DNA of 64,000 nt from Allolobophora icterica (taxonomy: Eukaryota > Annelida > Clitellata > Crassiclitellata > Lumbricidae), in contig OY744611.1 in assembly GCA_963556255.1 (NCBI GenBank), positions 5,188,236 through 5,252,235 on the forward strand, given 5' to 3'. The position numbers and the translations under genes are program-made. The notes beneath the pieces are model-generated. The model ran no database searches and was not told the origin of the DNA. It worked only from the letters and a program-made list of their open reading frames with translations. Below, piece by piece: positions 1-11,581 of this stretch; within the stretch, counting starts at the first letter, position 1, and every line of letters begins with the position of its first letter.

Positions 1-1162
1 AAGAGAATGCTTAAAGGCCACAGGAAAATTGCCGGTAGAGAGTGAGAGATTGATAGTTTTGGTGATTACAGGAACCAGGACAGAGGCACAGTCTTTTAGA
101 AGATCGGTGGGGATAGGATCAAGTTCGCATTGTTTCTTAGGGAAAGAGTTTAGGGGGATTGACACTTCTGCTTCATAGGCTAGAGAGAGAATTGGGAACG
201 ATGACTGAGAGGTAGGAGGAGTAGGTTTAAGAGAAGGAGGTGAATTAGTCGTTGAGGAGGCAAGGGGGTAATGAGTCTAGAAGAGATTGTAATGTAAAGC
301 GAATGGATGAGGTTTTGTCTGAAAAAAAATGAACAGAATGTATCAGCAACGGAGGAGGATGGAATAGAGCTAGGCAGTGGTAGGGAGATTTGCTATGAAG
401 GAGAGTGTTAACAGCTTTCCAGAGATGTCTAGGGTTTGAGGCGCTGGAATGGATGAGTGAGTAATAATATTTCTTTATAGCAGCAGCGATGAGTTTATGG
501 TATCTGTTGGTGGCTGATTTTAGGGTATTGGGGGCTTTTGTTCTATCTGAGGGGTCGAAATCGTGCTGGTAGATGTGTTCAAGACGCCTACGGAAAGTTT
601 TAATAGCTTGGAGGTAGGAAGTAAACCAAGGGTTGGTGGCGTGTGACCTGGGTTTGGTGATGAGTGGTACATGAATGTCAAGGAGGATGGAAAGTGTGGA
701 ATTGTAGCAAGAGAGCAGGTAATCAAGGGAAGAGGGAGGGTTTAGAACCAATGGTGAATCAAGAATACCTTGGATGAAGGTCTGACGGTCAATGGACCCG
801 GTGAGACGGTAAGATTGAAAAGAAGGAGGAGGCGGAGGAAGAGGGTTGATTTCAAGGCCAGCCATGATAAGATAATGATCAGTAATGTTGAGGTCAGAAT
901 GTGATAGTTTAGGAGATAAGAGGGAGGCAGCAGAGGTGATGAGAAGATCAAGGGTGTGATTCTTGACATGGGTCGAGAAGTGAACATGTTGGGTGAGATT
1001 GACTGAGGACAGGAGGTTTAAAAAATCTGATGCAACAGGGTGGAATTGTAATGTTGAAGTCACCGGTTAGTAAGAACTCGTTAGGAGTAGTGGCAGCAAG
1101 AGATAGCAGGGAGCCAAATTCATCAAGGAAGATAGAGGGTTAGAAGGAGTATGCAGACGAGG
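1..1162 (-). pseudogene. LINE-I ORF2 fragment (endonuclease C-terminus to start of reverse transcriptase)
   Basis: Reading the minus strand gives the end of an APE-type endonuclease (GDFN-like strand near 1050, then a THVKNHTLDLLIT block and a DHYLI block), the linker before the reverse transcriptase, and the start of the RT domain near base 1, where the window cuts it. A long open stretch lies at 245-1063 but reading frames change on both sides, so it is a broken copy. The domain order and motifs fit CR1/L2-type non-LTR retrotransposons. The 5' part of the same element continues at about 5396-5700; LINE-II sits between the two parts. Confidence 0.75.
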
Positions 1163-1419
1163 TATTGTATTGTATTGTATTGTATTCGGATATTTATAAA
1201 GCGCTTCTAGCGGGAGGGCCATTCAGAAGCGCTCCCAGTGCGAGAGACCCCGAGAGAAAAAACAAGTTTTAAGAAAGGTAAAAGAGGAAGAGACGTTACC
1301 TGAGAGAATAGAAGAACGAACGAACGGAGGAAGCTCATTCCAAAGAGCAGGGCCAATGGAGGCAAAAGACCTAGATTGAGCCAGAGAAGTCCTGACCCGG
1401 GGAACGAGGAGGTCAAAAC

Positions 1420-4400
1420 GGTCAGATGAACGAAGAGGACGAAGAGAAGCAGCGATGAATTAAGTCACATAAATATTTTGGAGCGAAACCAAGTTGAGCC
1501 TTAGAGACAAGGATGAGGACCTTAAATTGGATGCGGGCAGAAAGCGGGAGCCAGTGGAGTTCTTCTGCCATAAAGGTAGGTGATATGAGAGAATCGAGGA
1601 AGACGGGCAATTAATCTAGCAGCAGCATTGAGAACGGACTGAAGATTAGCAAGACGGACTTTAGGAAGACCAATGAGGAGGGAATTGCAGTAGTCAAGTC
1701 TAGAGCAGACAAATGCATGGACAATTGAAGTGAAAATTGGAGATGAGAGAGAGCGACGGATAGCTCTAAGGCGCCTTAGGTGAAAATAGGAAGCGCGAGT
1801 GAGTTTGGAAATGTGTTCAGTAAAGGTGAGAGAATTGTCAAGGGTCACTCCTAGATCACGAACGCTAGACGAGAAAGTGAAAAGCGGAAACCTTTGAGAC
1901 AGCACAGCAAAGTCGAGTTTTTGAAGTTGCTGAGGAGTGCCAAACCAGATAAATTGGGTTTTGGACGAGTTGAGGGAGAGGCGATTGCAAGACATCCAGG
2001 TATGAAGATCGTGAGAAAGAGCTTCGATGCGCTGAACAAGAAGAAGTTCGGAGGAAGGAGGCCTATGGACATAAGCCTGTACATCGCCTGAAGCCCCATG
2101 GATGGGGAGCAGAGGGGAAACCGGCTGTGTACAAAATAAAGAGGAGAGGGCCTAGAACAGAGCCCTGCGGAACACCCAGTTTAATAGGGACCCACAGAGT
2201 TCTAGACTCACAAGAGATGACCATCTGAGTGCGATCAGACAGGTATGACCGGAACCACTGGAGAGGGGGGCCCTTCAGACCGCAAGAGGTCTCAAGGCGC
2301 TGTAGAAGAATGGTGTGGTCAGCCATGTCAAAGGCTGAGGAGACATCATATAGCGCCAGAAGAGTGAGTTCGGACCTATCAACAGCTGAATAAATTTCAG
2401 AAAGCAAAGAAAGGAGGGCAGTTTCAGTGGAGTGGTGAGCCCTAAAACCTGACTGAAAGGGAGGTAGAAGCCCAGATTGTTCCAGATAGGGAAGAAGTTG
2501 AAGAGAGACAAGGCGTTCAAGGGTTTTGGAGAGAAATGATAGATTAGAGATAGGCAGTGATGGGCACTAAACTATTTTTTTTTAGTTAAACTAAAACTAT
2601 TTTCCAACTAAAAAAAATAGTTTAACTAAAGTTGGCGACTGATTTTGGAAATTAGTAAACTAAACTAAAAAAAAAGTAGTTAAACTTTTTCCAACTTTTC
2701 TCCAACTTTTTACGACAAACATTTTCACAATAAAAGACGTTAAGTGAACTCTAATAATGCAAAGCGTCAATGACAATTTCACTTTCAAACTATGAAATGT
2801 GTGCTTTTCTGGTATACAGTTACATGTGTACTGTAAGTAGTGTATGAATTTGAAAACACAGGCTGTTAATGCTAAAACCATGCAGTGTTAAAATGTTTCT
2901 TTGCTGACAGTGTTCAATGTTCACTGTGGAAAAATAGTTGCATATTGCTGATTTTTTAGTTAAACTTTTTAGTTAGCAACTAAAAATTTTTAGTTAAACT
3001 ATGGTTTTAACTAAACTATTTTTTTAGTTAAACATCTTCCTTAGCTAAAAAAATTTTGTTAAACTAAAAGTTAGCAACTTTTTAGTTAACTATTGCCCAT
3101 CACTGGAGATAGGACGGTAGTTTTGGCAGAGGTTTGTGTCAAGATTGGGCTTCTTGAGTGAGGGAAAAACAATAGCCCGCTTTTGCGAGGCGGGGACACA
3201 ACCTTCAGAGAGGGACCTATTTAAGAGAAAAAGCATAAATGGAGCAAAATCGTCTAAAATGTCATTAAGAATGAAAGGGGGAAGAGGATCTAATTCACAA
3301 GAGTTTAAATTAACTGATGAAAGAACTGCACGAAGGTCCGAGTCCAATATGGGTCGGAAATCGTCAAAAGCAGATAACGTTGTGGTAAAAGTCGGTGGAG
3401 GAGCATCCGATGTGGAGCCTCTGAGTCGATCAGTCTTTTCCGTGAGCATAGTCAAGAATTCATCTGCGGAGAAGGCAGGAATTTCTGAAGGGCGAGAAGG
3501 CCGGCCCAGCAGACCCGAGATGGAAGACCAAAGGCGTCTTGGGTTTTGAGATTGCGTGAGACCAGCTTCTCCCAGTGAGCAGCCTCCTTGCGATGGTAGA
3601 GACGATGAAGGGCACGAAGCTGGGTAATCCAGGCCAACCGATCATTAGGATCCTTGGTCCGGCGAGAGAGTCGCTCCAAGCAACGGGTGCGACGGCGAAG
3701 TTTATGACAGTCGGAGTCGAACCAGACGGCCAATGGTCGATGACGGGTCTTTACTTGACGACATGGAAGCATGGAATCCAGCAGATCGGTAACGGTAGAG
3801 GTGTAAAGATCAGATAGTTGAGGAACTGTGAGAGTGTCAAGTGCAGGACCCGGTGACGAAAGGAGAGAGTCTCTGATAGCGACGCTGAAAGCCTGAGAGT
3901 CAAACGATTTCCATCCTCGCATCTTCCGAATGGAGTGGATTGGCTGTAGCTGAACTGAGGGGAGAGTAAATTTGAGATACGAATGATCGGAGATCGTAGG
4001 AGGAAGGATCAGAAGGTCCGTAACTTGGTCGTCATCAGAGGTAATGACGAGATCAAGACATCCACCAAGTTGATGTGTGGCTTGACTGACGTGCTGGCGG
4101 AGGCCAAACTGAGTGAGAAGTTCGATGAATCGTAACGAAGTAGGAGTGGCGGGGTCCTCCAGGTGAAGATTGAAGTCGCCGAGAATGAGGAGTTGAGTAT
4201 TGCGAGTGACAAGAAACTCGATGACGGAGGAGAATTCTTCGAAGAACTGAGGAGTAACGGTAGCCGATCCAGGTCTGTAAACCGTGAGGATGGTAACTGA
4301 GCCACGAGGCAAGGCGATGCTCAGACATAGAGCCTCAAACGTGGTTGGCGACGTGTCGAGTGAGACTTGCGTGACCCGAAGAGATGACCGGAAGAAGGTC

Positions 4401-4966
4401 ACGATGCCACCACCACGAGTCGGACAACCATCAGGATGAGATGGACGCGGGCAGTCACGAGAGGAATAACCCGACGGAGTCGCTCGTAGAATCGGAACGT
4501 CATCGGAGTCCTGGTGCCAGCTTTCAGTTACCGCGAAAACGTCAAGCTGATCCTGGAGAAGAGATTGAGAAACGAAGGCGAAGTTTTCAGATAAGGAGTG
4601 GACATTCCAGGACGCAACCCGTAGGCCTGCGGAGTGAGCGAGCGGATGATGAGACGAGTCGGTAGGATGAAGATCATGAAAGTCCACTCTTGGAGAAGTA
4701 GCAGGTGAGGATGACGACGAATCGGAGGAAGCATCGAAGGTCGTCAGCATCGGCTCATGAAGACACAAGGTACAAGGTGAGTGGTTGAAGCGACTGTTGG
4801 CAGGGCACCATATCTGATATTTGAACAGGCTTCGGGTAGGATGAATGGAGGATGACCAGAAAGACCGAAGTTGTTGAGAGGAATAAGCGATACGTTCCAT
4901 ACTGATGAGAGCGTAGAATCCGTAGATGATGACACTAGCGCAGACACCAAAGTACCCAGGATGCAT
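1420..4966 (-). pseudogene. LINE-II ORF2: APE endonuclease plus reverse transcriptase, broken
   Basis: The 504-codon open stretch at 3452-4966 holds an exonuclease-endonuclease-phosphatase domain: ASWNVHS, VTESWH, TVYRPG, LILGDFNLH, GGCLDLVIT and a final SDHS, which are the expected catalytic blocks in order. The RT domain follows: a YRPIS block near 3100, the MITE, then SSAFDMADH and QGSVLGPLLF at 2063-2407, and a C-terminal RT/thumb stretch with LGVTLD and RLDYCNSLL at 1522-1995. The region expected to hold the YADD catalytic box (about 2090-2110) reads differently in each frame and has no intact YADD. With the MITE, frame changes and this loss, the copy is dead. Confidence 0.85.
2555..3105. 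mobile_element. hAT-like MITE (551 bp) with 8-bp TSD GAGATAGG
   Basis: The ends are inverted repeats: CAGTGATGGGCA at 2555 and TGCCCATCACTG ending at 3105. The flanks 2547-2554 and 3106-3113 are both GAGATAGG. The 8-bp TSD and CAGTG start are typical of hAT elements. The interior is AT-rich and dominated by runs of AGTTAAACTA in both orientations, so it can fold extensively. No coding capacity is evident. It interrupts the reverse transcriptase of LINE-II. Confidence 0.85.
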
Positions 4967-4989
4967 CTGTCCGAAACGTTAAATTCAAA

Positions 4990-5395
4990 CGACGGAGCAG
5001 TAAACAAATCAAGTTTTCAAATCAATTTGCGTCTTACACCCAGTTTATAATTCACGTGGCTGTCGAGTGAAATTTTGTCCAAAGGCTGGCAAGAAGAACC
5101 ACGGAAACTTTAATAAAGTCGTCGAGATAAACGGTAAAACGAGCGAAAACTTACGTCGTTTACCCGGCATGCATCGGAACAAACATTCAGTTCAGACGAT
5201 GCAACAGTCTGTTTGACTGTTTATAATCGATTATAAAATCAACTTGGAATCTAAATTAAGTTTTTCATAGCACTAGCTGTCGATTGAAATTAAATCCGAA
5301 AGGTTGACAAGAAAGATCCACACAAACTGAACTTAAGCCGAGATAAATGATAAAAGAACGAAAGACTATTGCACTGGCGTGTGTACACGACGAAC
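4990..5395 (-). repeat. Two diverged tandem units in the LINE-II 5' region
   Basis: The blocks at about 5060-5165 and 5278-5380 align with each other. Both begin CTGTCGA(G/T)TGAAATT, continue through AAAGG(C/T)TG(G/A)CAAGAA, and end in related AAACG/AAATGA stretches. They are about 217 bp apart. Each is preceded by an AAATCAA..TTATAAT-like stretch. Repeated 5' monomers in a LINE usually hold promoter function; that role is inferred here. Confidence 0.55.
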
Positions 5396-5700
5396 GCAAA
5401 ACACAATAAGGTGAGTCGGAAGCAAGTCGAAGAGTTGTTGAGGAGCATTCACAGGAGCGGAAAGTATGGCGATAGGAATTTAGGACAACAGCAGGTTCAC
5501 GGACCAAGAAAGCAGTGCCACCACCAGAGATTTTAGCAGATTTTGAGGAGGAGGTGATGCGAGGAGAGCTTAGTAGGACGAGGAAAGCTTAGTAGGATGT
5601 ATCCACGAGGAGTGCAATCAGAGATATGAGGGCCAGAGGACGAAGTAGAGATCCAGGTTTTAACTAGATTTAGTCATGGAAGTAGTCAATAGATTTTGCT
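5396..5700 (-). pseudogene. LINE-I ORF2 fragment, endonuclease N-terminal part
   Basis: Minus-strand reading gives FPRPT.., GGGTAFLV, REPAV and SSTTLRL, which match an APE endonuclease of the same type as the fragment at 1-1162. Coding sense then breaks at about 5395, where LINE-II begins. Several frame changes are present. The left (5') end fades near 5700. Confidence 0.6.
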
Positions 5701-6564
5701 TTCCATCTAGTTGCAGCTAGAATATTGCAGTGCTTTCAAATAAAATGTTTTAGCACTTTTATTTCAGTTTATATTCCAAAAATTACATTTTAAGTAAACA
5801 TTTTGAACATTCCACATTTATTGATCACTATAGGTAACTAAACACAAACTAAAACGCAAATTAAAAACTCACAAAACTACACTATAATAAAAAAAACAGA
5901 TATGTAAATAATTAGTTGTTGATTGAATGCCACAACTAATTAGCAACATTCTACCTATATTCTTTCATTCATAATTGTCAACCAAATCGGGCGACTCATC
6001 ATTAGTACAAATGCTCTTCCAAAACAATTTGTTTTGAAAATGCAGACGTCGTCGAATCTTGGTGAGGCTAGTTTGTGATATATCTATTTTTCTGCTTTTA
6101 AAGAGTGTGAGAACTTTTTCAGGCTTTCTGACCTTGCCTTTGCTTCCATACTTTTTTAAAGGCAGACTCAGAATCTTGACAGCTCTATACTGTTACAGTC
6201 CATTGTTTATAATAAAGAACACTGAAAGGTGCGATAAATTTGAGACAAAATGTACAAGACATATTTCCAACATGTTGCTTAGTTCAAATGATATAATTGA
6301 AAAATCTCTTCGTAACAACTTCCGTACCATAAGTCTGTTAGAAAAATTTCCCTTTCAGTTATCGCAATACAAGAAGGGAATATAATTTTTATAACAAAGG
6401 TACTTGGAGCAGGAGTACCTTAATTATACTGAGCTTTGGTATGTGGTGTGTGACCTGAATGCCTAAATTTAAAATTGATCATGGAATATTCTGCCCTCAT
6501 AAGAAAGAACCATGTAACTGAAAATTTGACCGTTTTGAGTTAGACGCAGTCTAACACCTTGGTA
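5701..6564. other. No recognised gene
   Basis: AT-rich sequence without recognisable coding motifs. A 108-codon open stretch at 6059-6385 matches no family I know and has no supporting context, so I do not call it a gene. Confidence 0.5.
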
Positions 6565-6572
6565 GGAAGTAA

Positions 6573-6972
6573 GGTACTTGTCGGTTTCACGACCCACAAA
6601 TTTTAATCGTTCATCCCGCTCCTAGTTTAATTAACATTTTAATCATCCATCCCGCTTCTAGTTTAATTAACATTTTAATCATTCATCCCGCTCCTAGTTT
6701 AATTAACATTTTAATCATTCATTCCACTCCTAGTTTAATTTACATTTTAATCGTTCGTTCCGCTTCCATTTTAATTTACATTTTAATCCTCATCCCGTTT
6801 TTCGTTTAATTAACTTTTTAATCGTCATCCCGTTTCTAGTTTAATTTACATTTTAGTCGTTCTTCCCGCTTCCAGTTTAATTTACATTTTAATCGTTCAT
6901 CCCGCTCCTAGTTTAATAACGTGAAATATAAAGTTAATTTCATGTTTGGGGATCGTGAAACCGACAAGTACC
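6573..6972. mobile_element. MITE with internal tandem array; 8-bp TSD GGAAGTAA
   Basis: The ends form inverted repeats (GGTACTTGTCGGTTTCACGA at 6573 and its complement ending at 6972). GGAAGTAA lies immediately outside on both sides (6565-6572, 6973-6980). The interior, about 6595-6915, is about nine imperfect copies of a 36-38-bp unit containing TTTTAATC, a CATCCCGCT block and AGTTTAATTAA. There is no coding capacity. An 8-bp TSD is compatible with a hAT or P superfamily helper; the ends do not tell me which. Confidence 0.85.
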
Positions 6973-6980
6973 GGAAGTAA

Positions 6981-8600
6981 GAACCTCCTATCTTGATGCG
7001 ATCATAGAGAACCAGCGTTTGTTAATCCCACGTATCTGCGCACTTCGTATCAAATACTAAGTAAGAACTACGCATCTCACATGCGTTGTTTATTGCTCGT
7101 AACACAGAGCGTTATCTGCAGATCCGTGTCCACGCGCATGCGCAGTTACTACTTCCCGACAATGTTCACGTTTAAGTTTACGAATCTAAGCGATAATTAG
7201 TTATTTTTAAGACTGAAATTTTAATCCGTCTTGGTGGTTTTCATCATTCATCACGCCGTGAAATTAAGTGAAATTTGAGCAACAATAAATATAGTAGGCC
7301 TAATTTCAAACGTTTTAAATGTTTTTGAATGATTTACCATGGGTTTGTTTGTGACTACGGGTGATTGTTTTGGTGCGTAGCGAATTCCCGACACCCTAAT
7401 TCCCGAAACAGAATTTCGTCGGATCTCCGAAATCTATTTTCCAAGTTACAACAAAGTTATTTGCGCAAATCTCACTTTTAGATACATTTTCAAATATACA
7501 ATACAGGCTATTGCCGGCTAATCCATACTAGTTTTCAGGATTCAAGCGCTTGGTAGAATATTGTTTTCGGAAATATCACACTATCGTCGGGAGCATGCAC
7601 AAACAGGCGTACTTCCCATCAGATATTTCTATTACAGAAATGTATAATCACTTTACATCGAAACATTAAGTTGTAGTCTGCTGTTATGATCTCTAGATCA
7701 TAATGTGATAAAGCAGATGAACATTTCAGTTACAAACTGGGTAATGAGGAGTGTGAGCGATATGAAGAATTTTCTTTACATTATTGTTTATGTAGTAAAG
7801 ATAATTTTAATTACACGTATATGCAAATTAGGCGTCCGAAACCCAAATGCAAGAACTGAGGCGAGAAAGATTCCCGGGAGAACAAAGATGACATTATTTC
7901 TAAACTGACCGTTCTGATGCCAGAAAATAGAAACAAATTCTGGCAAGATAATAAGACATCAGATGTTGTGGACCTGAGATGCAGATTAGTAAGTGTGGTT
8001 GTCGCGATTCCCCATGCTACACAAGACCTTTCATCTATGTAAATATTGTTAAAGTGAACTGTATTAGTCAAGGTGCTATTTAAATAACGGCTTGATATAT
8101 ATAATTAGCTTATTAATGTTAATTAATTAGAAACAGCACCTGATAGCCGTCATTATAAGGATTATAATATATTTAGCTTAGATTTTTGGGGCATATTACG
8201 GCTTTGAGGCTGAGGAGAGAGTAACGTAGATACGCTTCATTGGATGATTTAAATCTTAACCGCTTACCTGAAGAGAGCCGTGTGCAGAAGACTGTCGACG
8301 TGATAATGATGACGTGAGTCCGTTGAAGCTCAAACCAGTTATGCGGTAGACGGTGAAGAGATGGTTGTTTCTATGAAATAATCCGTCGCAAACTCGTGAT
8401 TCGTTTTGGTAACGAATAATTATTGTTTTAAGAGGTTGATCGTTGAAACCTCTACGGTTGAATAGTGAGTTTAACCTTTATTTTACCACTATGCTTTTTA
8501 GGTGGAATTTTCGGATGCCACTTAAATATGTGTTATATATTAATGGTATTTAAGCATAAATGAAAAGCTTTTATTCATATTTCAACTTTAAGGTCATTTT
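6981..8600. other. No recognised gene; contains one dispersed repeat fragment
   Basis: I see no gene. The stretch at about 7380-7600 (CCCGAAACAGAA.TTCG and later TTGCCGGCTAATCCATA, then TAGTTTTCAG) is shared with the first intron of the nested P element (33270-33400 and 52860-52990), so it is a dispersed repeat of this genome. Confidence 0.5.
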
Positions 8601-8733
8601 TGAGGATGTTCCAAAAATGGAACGTTGGGTCATTCCCACTAGCATTTCTTACAATGGCAGCGGAACATGACTAGACGACACCAAAGCTACTGAAAACCAA
8701 TTTATTTTAAGGTATGAACACATTCAAAACAGT

Positions 8734-10250
8734 TCACAGTTCTTGAGACATTTGGCACATTATTCGGCAGTGTTTTTTTTCTGCATAAAATGCAACGACC
8801 CTGACTTGCAAGACGAATGTAATGCCGTCATAGCATAGGCATGACTGCACTGGAGCAGTGGGTCTCCGTAAACGACAACGCCATGAGCTATTGACCAAGC
8901 CCTCCAAATAGGTCGTAGCTGTTGAGCTTCCGAGACACGATAGTGTAGTCGCTATGCAGCAACTACCACCATGTTGATGGCACTGCTGAAAAAGTTCAAC
9001 TACCACTTGATTCCCTTGATTCTTGGTCGATGCGCAGACAGAAGCCGATCCATTAGATCAACCCCTCCCATACTGCTGTACAGTTGTTTATCATGATTTA
9101 CTGAGATACTAATTCTTTGCCCTTGCAACCCCAGATACTGACCACTTATTCCAAAGGATTTCCCCTATCAAAGTTACTGGGACATGTTACTACATTGTTC
9201 TCGGACACCTAGCAACACAAATTCTGCCATCACTAGTGTACTCAAAAGCACCTCTTTCTTCCTTTGCAAACATTTTCTTATCTGTCAGAAGTGCTGTTCC
9301 AGTTTGACCATCACGGACAGTACCTGTTGCCCTTATCCCGATATCTCAGCTTAGATAGAAGGTTGTAAGTACTAGTTACTAACTAGTAAAAAGTTTTCAC
9401 AGTATCGCAGGTGATTTAGTTTTCCCATAATAAGTTCGGCAAAATTCATGACAACGTGCTCACCAAGGGGATTTCTGCGGGTCAACTACTTCTGCCACAA
9501 TAAATTGTTGCTCGATTTGGAAAACCATCCAGATCTTATAGCCGAATCTGATTGGTGTTACACTTGTGAACATGCTTGTCCCATGGTGTCCATAATAAGG
9601 CACCACGGATTGATCAATGCTAAGTTTTTCATGAAAAATTCCACACTGCATCAGGGATTTGTTTAGCTGATCATATATAGTGGAGCAAATTTTGCCACTC
9701 TAGAATCACCAAGAGATCTATTGTCAGCTAGATTAACGAGAAGATGAACCTTTCTTTGTTTCTCTAGCTTTGTAACTCTTGAACTATTACAGCTGTTGTT
9801 CAAATTTTTCTTCTTTTGATAAGAAGGACCATCACCTTCCATTTCAGAGGATGAAACTTTTTTGTGGAAAGCCGGCGGTTCCTTCTGGTGTGATCTCCTG
9901 TTCTCTTTGGATTTGATCGATTATCTTGGTGTGCCTCCAGTAGCGTTGTTGGTGTATCTTTTGGAAAACCATTCATATGGGATTATTTTCTTGCCTCTCG
10001 CTTTCTGTGTCTGTTCTCCCATTTAAGATTTTGGTTTCTGTTGCCATGGCGGCTACTGGTTGCTCGTCATCGCTTCTGCCACAGAATACATCTAATTCAC
10101 AACAAACACCCACAGGCTCTACTCATGCCAGATCATTTTCATCTATTTGCTGACATTCAATTTCGTTGCCATCAGCTGGTGGAAGGATGCAAATATCGGC
10201 CTCATCTTCGTAGCAACTATGTGCCGTCACCTTTTCCCACTTCTTGCTGA
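8734..10250 (-). pseudogene. piggyBac-type transposase pseudogene
   Basis: Minus-strand fragments: an acidic N-terminal stretch with DEADICILPP (about 10130-10200) as in PGBD-type transposases; at 9460-9651 the core block LSIDQS, VPYYGHHG, PIRFGYK, which corresponds to the first catalytic aspartate region of piggyBac DDD transposases; and a less certain piece at 8734-9006. Stops and frame changes separate the pieces, so no intact protein remains. Confidence 0.7.
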
Positions 10251-10409
10251 TGTGTAGTCGCGTCGTTGTCTAAATTTCCAATTTAAATATTTCAATTTAT
10301 AATAAAATCAATGTCAAAAATGAATGAATGAAAGAGAATGTGAAGAAATAATGATGCATGCAAAAATCATACAATATCCAGTGGCAAACTAGTAACAAGG
10401 AAACACAAT

Positions 10410-10527
10410 CAGTTTCAAAGCATGTTCCATTTTTGGAACGTTGGTGCATTCTCATTAGTATTACCATATATGGTAATACTAATGAGAATGCACCAACGTT
10501 CCAAAAATGGAACATGCTTAGAAACTG
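10410..10527. repeat. 118-bp near-perfect palindrome
   Basis: The sequence is symmetric around 10468/10469 (ACCATA|TATGGT) with no spacer. I see a single mismatched pair near the outer ends (10417 against 10520). Each arm contains TTCC..GGAACGTTGG, the terminal motif of the piggyBac-like element, so it looks like two element ends fused head to head. Confidence 0.9.
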
Positions 10528-11520
10528 GATTTTATCTTCTAGAGTTGGGCCCAATATTAGGTAATTGCTATTGTCATAACTGATTATAGATATCAATTAA
10601 ACAAATACAATATGTCTCACCTGTTAAATGATTACGCAAATATTTTTTTTAACTTTATAAATTTTTTGGCTAATAAATCTCAAAATTCGTCAAAATTACG
10701 CAACGCTAGCACAAAAATAATTTAAGTTAATCAGAAAACAGACGCTGTTTTATATTGTCCGTTCCTAGTTCTTTCATTTGCAGACCAAAGATAATAAATT
10801 TACAAAGGCAATATATATTTTTATAGCACTACAATTTATGTTCCAAAAATGGAACGTTGGTAAAATAAAGGTTAAGTGGTGGAACTTTGATGAACTTCAG
10901 CGAACGGTTGATCGTTGACAATCGTTTCGAATCGTACATCGAACTGATAGTTGCGTCGTAACCAACTCAGTTGCGAAAGCGACAATACTTCGAATTAGTT
11001 GAACGAACTAAAGTCGGAGAGGTAACTTTACGAACGGTCGAGTACTTTGCAAACTGTAGTGCGTTTAAGACAAGAACTGTCTTCTTCGATAGTGAGACGT
11101 TTGGGAGCGGAAAGCCTGCACATATATTTATTCGAAGACCAAGAAAAACGAACGATGAAAAGAGAATTCGCATCACCAAAGGAATCAACAATGGAAGAAG
11201 TGTAGAATCGATTCCTTTAGAAGATACTGGACGGTTGCATGAGAAAACTTTCCTTGTTGTAGATCTACATGGGGTGGTTAGTTAGGCCATACTATTAGAA
11301 TAAACTTGTAGTCAGGTGCTGGCTAGGTATGAATAACATAGAAATACATATCCATGTTGATAACTAGACATTAAAGTAATTCATTATAATTACATGAATT
11401 GATATACTATCTGAAACTATTGATATATAACTGAATGTATGCATTTTATATCAAAACATACGATGAATGTGTCTTTCTTGACACAGCTTTTGACATTACC
11501 TATTTGCATCTAAGGTTGAG
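10528..11520. other. No recognised gene
   Basis: AT-rich flank with one further copy of the TTCCAAAAATGGAACGTTGG motif near 10842. An open stretch of 104 codons at 10971-11285 has no recognisable domain and no codon evidence I can judge. Confidence 0.45.
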
Positions 11521-11581
11521 GGCTCCTTGAGGATTGATCTTTAAGTGAACGTGGGTGCAGATCAGCACTAAACCTCTATAT
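11521..11581. repeat. Left arm of outer inverted repeat enclosing the 11.6-20.1 kb nest
   Basis: GTGGGTGCAGATCAGCACTA followed by AAACCTCTATAT here is matched in inverted orientation at about 20102-20155, where the complement reads GTGGGTGCAGATCAGCACTA then AAACTTCTGTATACTGTAGAG. Its inner part lies beyond the first TAGGGTG element (13882-13890, ACTGTAGAG). The arms therefore pre-date that insertion. Confidence 0.7.

Larger units (their letters stand above)
1163..5395 (-). mobile_element. LINE-II, near full-length CR1/L2-like non-LTR retrotransposon inserted in LINE-I
   Basis: The element reads on the minus strand. Its 3' end is the pentanucleotide tail (TATTG)4 at 1163-1186 in plus-strand orientation, preceded in element sense by a GCGCTTTATAAATAT-like 3' end. 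The endonuclease-RT ORF follows to about 4966, and a 5' region with two diverged repeats lies at about 4990-5395. LINE-I coding sequence is found on both sides. The exact 5' boundary is my estimate from where LINE-I coding sense resumes near 5396-5430. A MITE interrupts it at 2555-3105. Confidence 0.7.
8606..10527 (-). mobile_element. piggyBac-like element, decayed
   Basis: The left end near 8606 (TTCCAAAAATGGAACGTTGG, then a CATTCCCACTAGCATT-like stretch) is related to the arms of the palindrome at 10410-10527, which read GGAACGTTGG, CATTCTCATTAG and so on. I take these as the element's terminal repeats. A further TTCCAAAAATGGAACGTTGG occurs at about 10842. Minus-strand coding remnants of a piggyBac transposase lie between. 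I could not find the TTAA target duplication with confidence. Confidence 0.6.

Noticed and set aside
6059..6385. Possible 108-codon gene
   Set aside because: No recognisable motif, no neighbours in support, AT-rich region where such lengths occur by chance.
6595..6915. CRISPR-like look of regularly spaced repeats
   Set aside because: Units are contiguous tandem repeats without unique spacers and lie inside a MITE with TIRs and TSD.
10971..11285. Possible 104-codon gene
   Set aside because: Overlaps an opposite-strand open stretch of similar length and shows no family motifs; adjacent to repeats.
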